Source: Metellina segmentata
Taxonomy: Eukaryota > Arthropoda > Arachnida > Araneae > Tetragnathidae
Direction: 5' to 3'
Assembly (NCBI GenBank): GCA_947359465.1
Contig: OX375873.1
Coordinates: 59,801,573-59,865,572, forward strand
DNA length: 64,000 nucleotides
This document shows positions 40,042 through 52,500 of this stretch, one piece after another. The first letter of the stretch is position 1. Every line of letters starts with the position of its first letter. Both the position numbers and the translations under genes were made by a program. Below the pieces are notes generated by a model. The model saw only the letters and a list, made by a program, of their open reading frames with translations, was not told the origin of the DNA and ran no database searches.

Positions 40042-42684
40042 TATACATCAATAAATAAAATTGCAGACTTTACTTTATATCTAAATTTTATAGTCAACGT
40101 TCTCTTTCACGAACCCGTAAAGGTCAAGAAATAGTTCGTTAGATAAAAATTTTGTTTTAAAGGAATCAAAATCCATTCTATTATAATTGGATGATTGTTG
40201 CTAGTGTCTTTGCACCTGGTTTACTTATTCGGAACCCATTTCTAATCTTCGGGCATGATAAATCTATTTGCTCCATCTCTGCATACTTGACCCTACATCT
40301 ACGTATATCTCAGATGTTTATTATTTTTGGCACGCTTCCTGACGTTATGGTCTAAAAGCCACCTGTCTCTCCGAAGTCCATATATATTACGTTTATTTTA
40401 TTTTACAGCCACCATTAACCTTTTAAAAGTTCTATGTAACAAATCCTAGAAATTATAATAAAATTTCAGAAATCCAAATGAAACCTAAATTATAAAACCA
40501 ACTTCATTGCTATATATAGATCAAAGACGCCATCAAAACTATAAGGCCACACACACATAAAGAGGAAGTGTATGTTTTTTTTATTTGATTTAGTTTACCA
40601 TTTTAATCAAAAGACTATTATACTATAATAGGCTACATAGTGGAATGGAAAAAAGCGTTTTGTGTTTTAATCTCAGAATATATCGAATTTCCCAAACATA
40701 GTGTTCTTATTTTGTTTATTGCTATCTATATTGTACATATTCATTGGTTTCAGGACGTTTGGTTCAAAGATTAAACTTTAATTATTGGTCTTTATTATCG
40801 TGATCTTATAAATTAAAACCTATAAACATGATTGAAACAATTGAAGCTTAGAAATTTTGTAGATATAGCAATTGCAAAAATATGTTTATATTTTTTTACG
40901 TCACACTAACTTCTTAATTATGACAAAATAAATTGCTCTTGGAAAGATGTAAGTAAAACTTAATATCTTGAAATAGTATATTGCATAAGTGAAAATTGTG
41001 TACATAGTGATTAATGTATTATTTTTTTTTTAATATATGTAAGTATATTTATGCTTATATCTTTTATGCATTAAAATAGCACACAATTTCCCCCCCCCCA
41101 TAAGATTCAAAATAATCCTTGTTAGTTTTAATAATTTACGAGCAATCGATCTAGTTTTTCAGGGTTCTGGATTTTCAATCTAGAGGTTTCTTGTTTGAAT
41201 CTGGTGTTAGTCATGGTCCGTCTGAAATAAACGTGTAACCTATAAACATAGGTTGCATCTAAATCGTATCGTTTGTATGTGGAGTATAACGTAAGAGCAC
41301 ACACGTAGTGTACCGGGAAAAGCAAGTGGTACACATATACCTCGAAGTGCCTTAATGAATAATGCCAGCATTTGTTCTGGAATTAGAAAAAGTTTACAAT
41401 TTTTTTAAATATTTTATTTATGTGGGGGTGGCATTTACTGTTTCATCGAACTTTTTGATGCGCTGAACTTATGGTAAAATAATCGATTGCGTTACACTTT
41501 ACTATATTGTTAAATATGCTTGTTCAAATTTGTGTTCATAAAAAGTAATATGCTGAAAAAAATATTTACCGGTGCAGGAAACTCGACTCTCCCGAACGAC
41601 GAAACCACGTTAACAACAATAAAAAACTAACTTCCCACAGCGAACGATCCTAGAACTCTCTAATAACTTTTTTTCTACAAGAAAATCAATTATAAATTTG
41701 AAAGGAGTGTAGCTGGTAGCATTGTTGAAAACTATCTTCCACCTGAAACTTCTGGATACGGCGGAAGTTCAGAAAAAAATACCTCTCAGAAAACACTATT
41801 AAACTCTGAACTGCCCAAAAAAATACAGTCCCCAGCATAAAACACAGGATTAAAGAAAGTAGGGAAGAGCCAAAAAAGCGAAAGAAGAAAAAGAAAACTG
41901 TTCTAGAGAAGAAGGTAAGAGCCACCAATCTTAAGCCTAAATGAAACTTGAAGCAACTGGAACAGTTGAGTTCATCCACCATTTTCTTCCATCTCTTTTG
42001 TTCTTCCATTGAACTGTGGCTTAATTGGTCCCTGGAAGAGTCTCGGAGAGTGGTAGTTCACCCCTTAATGATGAACGCATGGAACACATTTTTGGACATA
42101 GAAGATGTCTGTTGCTAGTGCGTGAATAGAAGGAACAGGTTCAAAATGGTCGGTTTGGGAATCCTAAAAGTGGTGCTCCGGTCTTTTGGAAATGCGTTGT
42201 TGAATTACTTTTCTTACAGTGAAGCCTGAGAATATTAGCTAACTATACGGAAGTAAATTTTTGTATCTTCTTCTATGCTCAAAAGTGCACAGTTCAGGTT
42301 ATCGAATTTTATTTACATGAGTAGTTTATTATTCGGGCCATGAGTTTTATTAGATTCCTCTAAAATCGGAGGGGAAGAGGAGGACCACTGAAGGAAAAGT
42401 TGGAATCTCCCCAATATTGTTTCTGGTTGAGTGCTGATATGAAGTTAACTATTTTCATATATTAAAGATACATATTTTTTCTTAACAAGGAGTAGTTTCA
42501 AGAATAGCTGATTTTTTTTTTATTTCGTATAAAAATATGTCGTTCGAACATTCCATTGCATAGAGAAAAGTCAAAGCGTAAGAATAATTGAACGTTCTAA
42601 AACATTAATTTAATTATATCTTATTGAGCATTTTTTATTATATCTTGGTAAATATTAGTTTTATATTATGTTATTGAATATACG
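40042..42684. other. AT-rich non-coding DNA, possible SINE trace
   Basis: A C9-10 run lies near 41,091-41,100. TTCTTGTTTGAATCTGG at 41,188-41,204 resembles a B box and might mark a decayed SINE, but no convincing A box is visible. 41,686-42,180 is somewhat GC-elevated with a 107-codon minus frame of no known family. Confidence 0.4.
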
Positions 42685-42749
42685 AGCTTACTTATATTAG
42701 TAATCTCGTATAAGCTTACTTATATTAGTAATCTCGTATAAGCTTACTA
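42685..42749 (+). repeat. 28-bp tandem repeat, 2.3 copies
   Basis: AGCTTACTTATATTAGTAAT recurs at 42,685, 42,713 and 42,741 in exact 28-bp register. Confidence 0.93.
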
Positions 42750-42845
42750 TTATAAGTAAACTCTTACTCTAACGAACGCGTCAATGCAAGCTACCGTGTG
42801 GATGGAAGTTTCGTACAGATGAGATATTCTTCTTGTAATTCCTGA

Positions 42846-43005
42846 TTTTCTATTAGTTTGTTAATATTCTCAGTTGCTATAAGTTTATTGATTTTATTGT
42901 TTGCTACTAATTTATTGACATTCTGAGTTACTATTAGTTTATTGATGTTATTATTTATTACTAATTAGTGGATAATTTAGTTACTATTAATTTATCGATG
43001 TTCTT
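42846..43005 (+). repeat. Degenerate tandem repeat, about 30-bp unit
   Basis: CTATTAGTTTATTGAT-type words (CTATTAGTTTGTTAAT, CTATAAGTTTATTGAT, CTACTAATTTATTGAC, CTATTAGTTTATTGAT, CTATTAATTTATCGAT) recur about every 30 bp. Confidence 0.8.
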
Positions 43006-43573
43006 ATGCGACTTTCAATTCCATTTACCGTGTGGATCGACCAGTTAAAAATTAAATGTATATTACTGCACGTATGGAAATCTTTGTATTTTGTTAAGTA
43101 CTTGGGTGTGCATATTTGCTACTAATCGAAGTCTAATTTACACGATCCGTTTACTATAAAGACAATTAACTTTATTACATTCCTCACAGATTGAATTAAT
43201 ATAATACAAAGAATAAAAATCTGAATCGAGCTGATTACAAATAAGCAACCGATATATTTTCGTTAAGAATACACAAAATTGCATAGTGGAAGAAAATATT
43301 TTTATCTGAGTATTTTTAATGCACGTGTTGTATGTAATGATCATTCGAAACATACATAGTAGAAAGTACAAGTTGTAAACACATACTAGTGATTAGATCC
43401 AAAACTATTTGGATTTACTGTATAGTCCTATGAGTACATTTAAAATAGCATCAAATAAAAATTTACGTTTGTCACAAATTAATCTTAAAGTTGCTCTGCA
43501 GTTTCAAAAAAAGAAGTTATTGTATGCTCTTGAGCACGCGAAATTGGATCTGTTATTCGTTATGTGTATATGG

Positions 43574-43985
43574 TGTAGCTATCTGCAAGTTCTGCACATA
43601 CCTTTGCGCATGTTGCAATTGTCTAGTCATTAGTCATATGTACACGGCGTAGTTCGGACCGGAAGTTCTGCACATGTACTTGTGCCTGCTCCACTTGTTC
43701 AGTCACTCGTCATGTATACGTGGAGTAGCTCAGTCCGGAAGTTCTGCGCATATGCCCTTGAAAATGTTTCGCTCGTCTAAGTTATTAGTTTTGAGTGTAT
43801 GACGTAGAAGGTTCAGGCCGGAAGTTCTGCATATGACTTTGTGTTTGTTCCACACTTTCAGTCATAAGTCATGTGTGCGGGAAATAGCTCAGCTCAGATC
43901 AGAGCCGAATTTCTGCGCATGGCCATCCGCATGGTCAGCTCGTTCAATCAGCCATGCGCGCCTAGCCTAACTCATGGCGTAAGAT
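43574..43985 (+). repeat. Tandem array, unit about 80 bp, five copies
   Basis: GGAAGTTCTGCACAT-type words at 43,584, 43,661, 43,737, 43,820 and 43,906 give spacings of 77, 76, 83 and 86 bp. Each unit also has a TCAGTCATTAGTCAT-type word and a GTAGCTCAG-type word. The array is more GC-rich than its surroundings. Confidence 0.85.
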
Positions 43986-45045
43986 TCGCATTTGCTCTCT
44001 AACACATGATCCGCTCATACATTCAATAGAGACATATGTGTGTATCTCTAAAAAACTAGAAAATATTTTAAATGTTTGCATAGCTAAGAAAGTTAAATTA
44101 CATGCATTTTTCAAAGAATTCTTAAACGTAAAAAAAGGGAGAGCGATTTTTGAATAATGGCTTTCTTATTTTCTAGACTACACATCAATGATTAAATTTC
44201 CAAGTACATTTGTGAACTTTATTTTATTTATATTGCTGGTAAAAACTTATTTGAACTTTAATGCGTAAGCATATGGAATCACTGATGAGGAAAATTAAAT
44301 TTTATACACAAAACTGCCGCTTTGTTTGCATCATTATTACCCAGACCTCGAAGATCTCAAAAATCACGCTCCTACGAAAAAGTGATTTATTTTTTGGAGA
44401 TGAAATATCTCATATCTGAAAACAAGTAAAATCTTCCCGCCTTTCTCATTCGCAGCTGTGCAATGGTCTATGAAAGAAAAGTGGACCGTTTTTACGATTC
44501 CATAAATGAAGATTTCTCGGCTTAGCGATTTTTACAGGAAGGTGTTATTTTCTGATAAAAAATAACGACGTTTTCCACGGTCGTTTCCAACCACTTTGCA
44601 AAGTCCCCCTGCATTTTAATTTGAACATATACGTCAGCTGGGATGTCACGTGAATGGCCCTTGTCAGAAATAAAAATATACGAAGTTTCACATTTTCTTT
44701 CAAATGATCGTTACTGGGTGTTTCAGAAGGGAGGAATTGCTAGAAACTAAAGCTCCATTTGACTTCTAAACTGTCTTTTCAGGAGAGACTAATATCGTTG
44801 TGCTACGCGTTCTGGACGAAAAGGCACATTTGTAGTCAATTCAGCTAAATAAATTACGAATCTCTCTGCCCTTTAATAACACGCAACTTTTAAATCGTGC
44901 CATCTTTGTTTTTTCAGGAAATACAATTTATTTAAATATTTGTGACCTACTCATTTTTTACATTTATCTTTAGATATACAAGTGCAAATAAAGATAAATA
45001 TTGATCTAATATGTACAATATAAATAGGACACTTAAAAATTATAT
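43986..45045. other. Non-coding DNA with a GC-elevated patch
   Basis: 44,400-44,740 is GC-elevated and single copy. CTGGGTGTTTCAGAAGG at 44,715 resembles a transposon end but has no partner. Confidence 0.45.
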
Positions 45046-45135
45046 TATAGTGTACACTATAGTAAGTTACACGATATGAAAAAGTATTTGGGCACAGTAT
45101 TTTTTCAGAAGTGCTTTATTATTCTAATTAGTGAC
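45046..45135 (+). mobile_element. Decayed Tc1-like left end
   Basis: AAAAGTATTTGGGCACAG followed by TTTTTCAGAAGTGCTTTATT and ATTCTAATTAG matches the left end of the copy at 55,262 (AAAGTATTTGGACACTG, AAGTGCTTTATTATTCTA). Similarity fades after about 90 bp and no matching right end is visible. It could be a solo fragment or a related family sharing only its ends. Confidence 0.6.
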
Positions 45136-45689
45136 GGGCAGGTTCTCTTTTTGCCATGTAACGTATGTATTATCAGATGTGAATCGGGTAACTTAATGGT
45201 CTGTAAAAGTACTTATGTGCATTGGATACTTCGAAATTTTGTTAAAGTGTATGAGCAAATTCAAATTGATGATTAAAAATTCTATGAAAGCATATGAAGG
45301 GATTTGAATTGGCCGCCATCCTCTTATTGAGTTAATCTCTGGAACTATCTGTGGAATCTCCGAGAACATCTTCGGTCTCGGTTTTGACAGGACATCGTGG
45401 TGCTTGTTCACTTCTAGGATTATACCCATGAAGGGATAGGTGTTCTATTTGATATTTTACCTTTACACTACTGCCGATACAGCAGTCGTATCATGATAGT
45501 GCCAAGAAAGAATTCAGACGACGGTCAGTACATTAGTTGTATCTTGAAAGTTATAAGAGAAGAAAGCCAAGAAAGAATGAAGACAAAAGCCAGTATATCA
45601 GTTGTACCATGGTCAGATGACGATGTCAATACATCGATTCGCACCCCACTCTCCAAATTCTCACACCACACCAACATAAATACATTTAA

Positions 45690-45870
45690 AGGGGACTACA
45701 GATGTAACGTTCACAAGTTCCCACGTGCACGGTTTTATTGGATCGAGTTTCGAATTTGCACCCCTCCGGTTGCTAATCCTTAACTCTGTCAACTAGGTTA
45801 CCACGGCTCCTACAGACGTTTGTGTAGAGAGTTGCTACAGCTACACTGCTGGCCACTTCCCACTTTTCAC
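45690..45870 (-). mobile_element. tRNA-derived SINE, minus strand
   Basis: On the minus strand it reads TGGTAACCTAGTTG (A box, 45,790-45,803), ATTAGCAACCGGAGGG (45,762-45,777) and AATTCGAAACTC (B box, 45,745-45,756). It shares the 16-mer and box spacing with the SINE at 9,657, so both belong to one family; the bodies beyond the B box have diverged. Confidence 0.72.
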
Positions 45871-48248
45871 AATAGATGGATTGCATGAAAGCATGCAGCG
45901 CACACAAATAACACTGGAAAATACTTCTGTGACTAGGAAAAATTGTGCTTGCAGTTATATATCACTTTTCTAAAGAAATATATATAACTTTTAAATAAAT
46001 ATTTCAGACGTGCCTTCCCTTTAGACCTTGGGGCTCGATGTTGGCGCCCATGTCACATCGCCTTACCTACGCCGCTGTGACCATCCCGGGCACAACAATC
46101 ACTCAACTGATCGAGTTGAGCCTGCATCATTTCACAATCATGATATGTTGAAAGATATTAATAAATTTTATTATAATCTACAAAACAAATATAAAAGACA
46201 AATCGTTGATAAATGAAATAAAACGTTGAGGACCATAAACTGATCCGACGGTATTAATAAATTTAGAATATGTGGATTATTGACGGAACAAACAAAAGTC
46301 ATTCAGTTAATTAGGTACACAGCCTTTTGATTACATTATGTGTTCCACACTTATATTAAAACTAAATATGAATTCACTCTTATAAAAGCAATTGTAAACC
46401 AGTATATTGAACATCTAATTGTTTATTAACTATTATAAATCAAAGAATATCAGTATTTAAACACAGTATTACTAGATGCTGAACGTTTTTTTATAAAACC
46501 ATTTTGACTGTCAGTCTGTTTATTTATTATATAGAATCACATTAGACGCTTGATGAAATATTTCCTGCTGTAAAATCGATTCAAAACGAAAAAATAGGTA
46601 TCCACAAAATAATAGTGTTGCTTCATAACACTAGTCGTCGGAAAAAAGTGCCCTCGTCTACCAGATAAGGGCTTTGCTTTTGGTTCTTAATTTATGAGCA
46701 AAAACCCCTTCTCTCTATCTCGATAGTCAGTTCTATATTTTTCATGTTTCCCTTGACTTGATCTAATTTGTCCCAATTTTCAATTGCTCACGTGAGGGCG
46801 TATACTTGATAGAAAAATTTGATAACTGACACACTACGGATTACACAAAACTGCAAGGAACATGGAGCATCCTTCTGAAACTGTCAGTTGTCTCTCACAT
46901 TCCACATCATGGTAACAGTTTTATGATAAAAAATTAAATACACATTCGCTAATATAATGGATTGTGAGTGCATTATAAATATTAGAATCAAGACACAACA
47001 TTTTTAAAAGTACACTAGTTACACAAGTAAATATCAAATTGAGGTACAACAAATAGATTATGTCTATATTTTTCTTTTTCTGCTCGATGTATCCCATCTT
47101 TATTATAAATGAGAATTATTTTAGACTCCTTACATACATTAGAAAGGATTATAAAACTTTGAGGTTCGCTCTATATCCTTCACGAGATCTTCAAATAGAA
47201 AGCGGTTCATGTCGCTGTGAGAATCTGAAACAAATCCTTCTAACACAAATGAAAGATCTGAAAAATTTTCTCTCTACTTTTATTTCTTATTAAATTTCTT
47301 TCCCCAGCATCCACAAGGAAGTAAAGGTTTTTCACCCAGAGGGAAATTCATGATAACGTAACTGTCTCTCCGCATATAAAACGTCAAAGATGCATTCGAA
47401 AATGGCGTTAGGGGAAAGCTATTACCATTTGCATGAATGAAAAAATTGCTCGTATTTCGTCTTTCAACGGAATAATTTTGCCTCGCAGTCGCAGATGACG
47501 TTGTTACGCTAAGTTTGTGACTTTGGAACTCTCGTTTTATTTGAATGAGAGTTCCTGGAGCAAGCTTAGAGATGGCAAAAATGTGTCTCATATTTTAGAA
47601 CTTCCGTTACTTTTTCTTTTACAAAATTATTCGATTACTTTTTTTTCTTTGAAGTGCAGAATTTCTTTTTCCCAATATGAAATCTCGATATCGTATTTTA
47701 TTTGGAGATTAGCATTCACTGGAGGCTACTTTCTCTAGTTTCGGCATTTCCCTCGGTATATTATTCTTCAAATACATTCCATGAAAGCAATAATGTAAAA
47801 TGATATTATGTGTGATTAGTTTGAAAGACGAAAAACATGTATGTAACGTAGAAGAGATTTATATGAATACATAGAGATATATAATACAGTATTTTGTAAG
47901 AAGTATATACGATGGAATGAAATAATATTTTGATAAAAATTAAATGACAAGTAAAAGAATGTTCTCTTCTTAAGACAAATAAGACGGCATAACATAATTT
48001 AATTATTTCAATACTCCTTTACAGCGCGTTTTCGGAACTGCTGAAAATTTTTCAATTAAATTTCAAAACATATTTTCTATTACATATATCATAGTTCCTG
48101 CCTTCTAATCGATAAATTCTATTTCTGCTGATTTTTGTAAATATTTGGCATAGCAGTTTCACTTTCACATGACAATTTGAATTTTAAAACGAATTTAAAA
48201 AAAATTATTTCCTTGAATTTTAAGTCCATGAATTTCCTTGAATATAAG
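45871..48248. other. AT-rich non-coding DNA
   Basis: Patches at 46,010-46,150 and 47,280-47,590 are GC-elevated without a known motif. No exon is defensible. Confidence 0.5.
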
Positions 48249-49560
48249 AATTCTTAAGAGACATTTCCGAATAGCGATGCGTCGAGGAAAAAACCTTGCT
48301 TCATTACCTATTTTCGAAAATTTTCCGAATCCCCACATTACAATTCCTATGTAGCTTATGTTTCAACTTGAAATATATATTATGTATAAAAACTCTAGAG
48401 ACTTAAACAGAGTAAAAAAGAACAAACGGGGCTGTATCGGTACATGGCAGCTGAGTTTAAGGTTTAAGGCGTAGAATATGTCAGTGACGTCATAGTGCAT
48501 GAAAGTGAAAGAAATAGGAGCTAAACTATTTTTAACTTCGCACATCAAATGTTAATCGCTCAGTACATTTATCCTAATTGGTGCACTTGCGGTTGATGTT
48601 GAAGGTTGTGGTTCATTACCAATCTCAATGGGATGAACCCCGTTATTCGATTATAAAACGTTTATGTAATCAGATACTCTATATGAATCGAATTGAAAGG
48701 CGGAGGTACTTTGCTCACTCGTATCAGGCATTTGTTCACTTTGAAGGTGCAACACCTATATTTTCAAGAACCCCCTCCGAACTCGTTGACACTCAGCATC
48801 GGATGTCCAGATCTTCTGAAATGTTTCTAATTTTCCACTAAACAAGTATCTAAACATGTTTTAAATATTAAGGTTTTACTTATAGCATTATTTATAAAGC
48901 GCAATGTGACGAAACAAATGACACCTATAACGCCATACTCGCACTTAGGAAGTCAGAGCTAGACTAAATAATTGTGAGCGGCAGTGAGCATTTTCGTGAC
49001 TCAATTTTGTGCTACGTTTGAATCAGTCGATGACCTTCAGCATAGGATCAATGAGCATGTATAACATTATTTTTTAATGCTCTATTGAACGTGATATCAT
49101 TCATTTATAAATCATTTACATTTTTCAAGTTATTAAAATTTTCATCCTTACCTTTTTATGTGACATTCAAAAATTATACGTGATTCAAAAGGTAAGACTA
49201 CATCAAAAATTCCTTTTTTTTTTTGTATTTTTCTGTTAAAAAGTAAAAATATGAGCTTTCGAAATGTATTTTGGATTGAAATCTTGAAAAGAAGTATTCC
49301 AAAGTCATTGTATCTATCGCGCTTTAGTTTGCATAAATAAAGGTAGAAATTAACTTGTTTAGAAATAATATCTACTAGTTTTATCAATATGTGTTGCTAT
49401 TTCCTGAGTAGCGAGCATTTCAGCAAAATTATACCGGTCTCATTGGAAAAACGCTTATTATCATTTTTCACAATTCACGCGTTAAGTGTTGGACATAAAT
49501 TGGAATTCTTAAAAGACATTTCCTAATAACGATGCGTCGAGGAAAGGACCTTGCATCCTT
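48249..49560 (+). repeat. Direct repeat pair, about 60 bp, 1.25 kb apart
   Basis: GAATTCTTAAGAGACATTTC then GCGATGCGTCGAGGAAAA at 48,249-48,312 recurs as GAATTCTTAAAAGACATTTC then ACGATGCGTCGAGGAAAG at 49,503-49,560. The 1.2 kb between holds nothing I recognise. Confidence 0.75.
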
Positions 49561-52500
49561 AACCCCAAATCGACCAAACAACCAAATATCTTAAATCTTT
49601 AAGATTTTAACTCATACGAATAAAGATAACTATTAACGTATTTTCAAAAAAATGGTTGTATCCCATTCTATTTGTGAGTGTTTGATTTTGGACATTTCCA
49701 GGACATATCCTGGTGAAAGAACAAAAATGCTTAGTTTATTTTACAACTCATGCGTAATCAATCAAATATCTCGATAAAAAAAGTAATAAAATGCTCTGGA
49801 AAGCAGTTAAACAGCACATGTTTAAAACTGCGAAAGAAAACTTCACGCTCAAATGCAAAAATGGCGCAAAACTCGTTCTTCCAAAAGCGCCCCGCGCGCC
49901 TAATCCATTCAAAGGAAATCAAGCACTCCAGTAATCAAAGGACTAACGAATTTTCGGCAAAACATGGAACTAATTTTGAATTAAGGGCCCGCCGGAGGGA
50001 CTTCGAAGAATTCCGAACTCAGAACTTACTCTATCATTAATAATAAATTAAAGAATGCATTAGTGAAATTCTCTTTGAAGAAAGAAGAGACACGGTGAAT
50101 GGATTGACGTTGAGTTTTGTCGTGATGACGATAACGCATATATTCTCGTTCACCAACCCTTTGGGAAATTTTTAAGAATATTAGTTTTCCTTCGAAAGAC
50201 ACAGATATGAAGGAGTGTGTATTCATTATTAAAATGTGGCATGATAAACATCACTTTGAATGCCACTGGAGGCGGTGACGGAGTTAAGGAGCAAATATTT
50301 ATCTTTCTTAAAGATCGTGGTTTATTCTTTTTTTGCCAGAATAAGGACACAAATTTGTCATTCCTTTAAGTTACAACCTGCCAGTTTCATTGTGTAGACG
50401 TAGACAAGAAATGAGAAATGATAGTTTTTTGCGTAATTTCGCCTATACATAGTTCAGTGTCTTCATTAAGCAACTACATTATTGAAATATCTGGATCATC
50501 CATCAAATGGTATGTTACTTTACCATTTTCTCAGTTTCGTGATGATGAAAATTAACAAATGTTATAATGAAACATTAATAAACAAGATAAATCTTAATAC
50601 AAAAAGGATAATTTTGCGTCATTCACACTATCAAGTAATTCATGTTACTATTAATGTCTGTTTGGACACTTAATTTCATACTAAATTAGTTCAATTTGAC
50701 GAATTATTACTATTTTATTATTATTTTATTAATCTGTTTAACTAAGCTACTTTTAACACGGAACATGCATGAAATTTTTTCGAATACTCGTAGGAATAGC
50801 CTGTTGATATCAATTTTACGAACAAAAATAACAAATTGTTTCATAATGCATATAACCAAGTATATTCCATACATTTTTACCATTTTTATTATATTACTCT
50901 GCATGGGGATTTAAAAATATAAATTAAAGCAATTTAAGATATTTAAATAGTACAACAAACCAGATGTTTTAGTGCATTGCTTGAAATGATATGCGCTTGC
51001 AAAATCATGCTGTTTGATAAATGCTCTGAAAATATCAATTATTACATCGTTATTATAATATTAAATTATAATAATCATTAATATTTTACATTAACTATGC
51101 AATATCTTCATAACCCAGATTAAGAGAATATTAAAACATTGTTCCTTCTCTTAAAAGCAAAATGAATGAACGTTATAAATTAAGTTCCAATTAGTCATTC
51201 TTGTACTATAACGAATTATTTGTTCCTTTTTTGGATCGTTTCAGAAACATTGATAATATTCTTAGTATATTATATACATTAGAATTTAACATTAAGTTGA
51301 AACTATTCTGTGCCTCATGCAATTCAAATAACTTTTAAAATTTATGTAATGTTAACATGCAGGAGAGTGAGGAAATTAGGGAATTCATAACTTTTAGAGT
51401 ATATTTGTTTAATAAAAGTGTTACAACACAGCAAATAATTAATTTAAAGAAAGAGGATCGTAATTTGCAATCCCTCTATCGTTTTAGAATTAATTCTATG
51501 GCTAAGCACTTCCAATCCAATGAAATTTAGATTACAACATAATGTAATAATAATCAAGATAGCCATTTTATCACGAAACAACACATTTATTCTGAATATT
51601 GACTCTTACGATTTATGCTTTAGTTCATTATGTCACACACACAACTAAGATTTTACAGACAGACGATATTTAATTTTTACTATACTTCGTATCATATGAT
51701 GAAAATCGAAATGATCTTCAATGTTGTCACTTTAAGAATATTAAACACATAACTATAAGAAGCATTTTTAAACAAACCAAACAAGCCAGACTGTCTGAGA
51801 ACATTTTGCTTTTACTGTACAAATACTATTGCATGATACATGTCAGGGTTACCCTATAATGTAGTTTATAGCTCTTTCGACAAGGTGTGGCGTTTAATCA
51901 AATTGGTGTTGACCAATCAACTATCAATATAAATTCGGAACTCATTATTTAAAATTTTTGTTAGTGACGTGCTCAAATGATATCCGATAAAACAAGAGAA
52001 ATACGTTTACAATACGTACAGGAGCCATGTATCACCGCATAATTATTACAGCCATCTATATTTCAATTGACTGAAAATGTCTCTCATATAAATTTATGAA
52101 GAAATATAGTACTTAAAAAATTAAAGTTAGAGTTAAAAAATTAAATGCTGAAACTTTTAACAAATGTGTTTTTCCTTTCATTTAAGAGCAACGGATAATT
52201 GGTATCAAAAAAAGGGGTAAAAGGAATTTTTTTGGAATTTCGCTTTTCTTCTTTTAACGATTTTCTATTATTTCCAGACAGGTTTTAAATTCAAAAAGTT
52301 ATTTTTTCTGAAAGAGCATATTTTGTTCTTGACCGTTTTGATATTTATCAAAGAAAATATTGATTGGCTGAAACGTTTTCTGTGTCCAAAAATAATTAAC
52401 TGAGTAATGAATGTGAGTTAATTAATTTAGACTTTTTATTCCTTTTCTATTTTAAACTGGATTGTGAACGTTCCATTTCCTTCACATAAAATTGATTGAG

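Noticed and set aside
45193..45429. Tc1 transposase continuing from the 45,046 end
   Set aside because: The minus-strand frame has no SPDLNP, CHTA or related motif, so only the end is Tc1-like.
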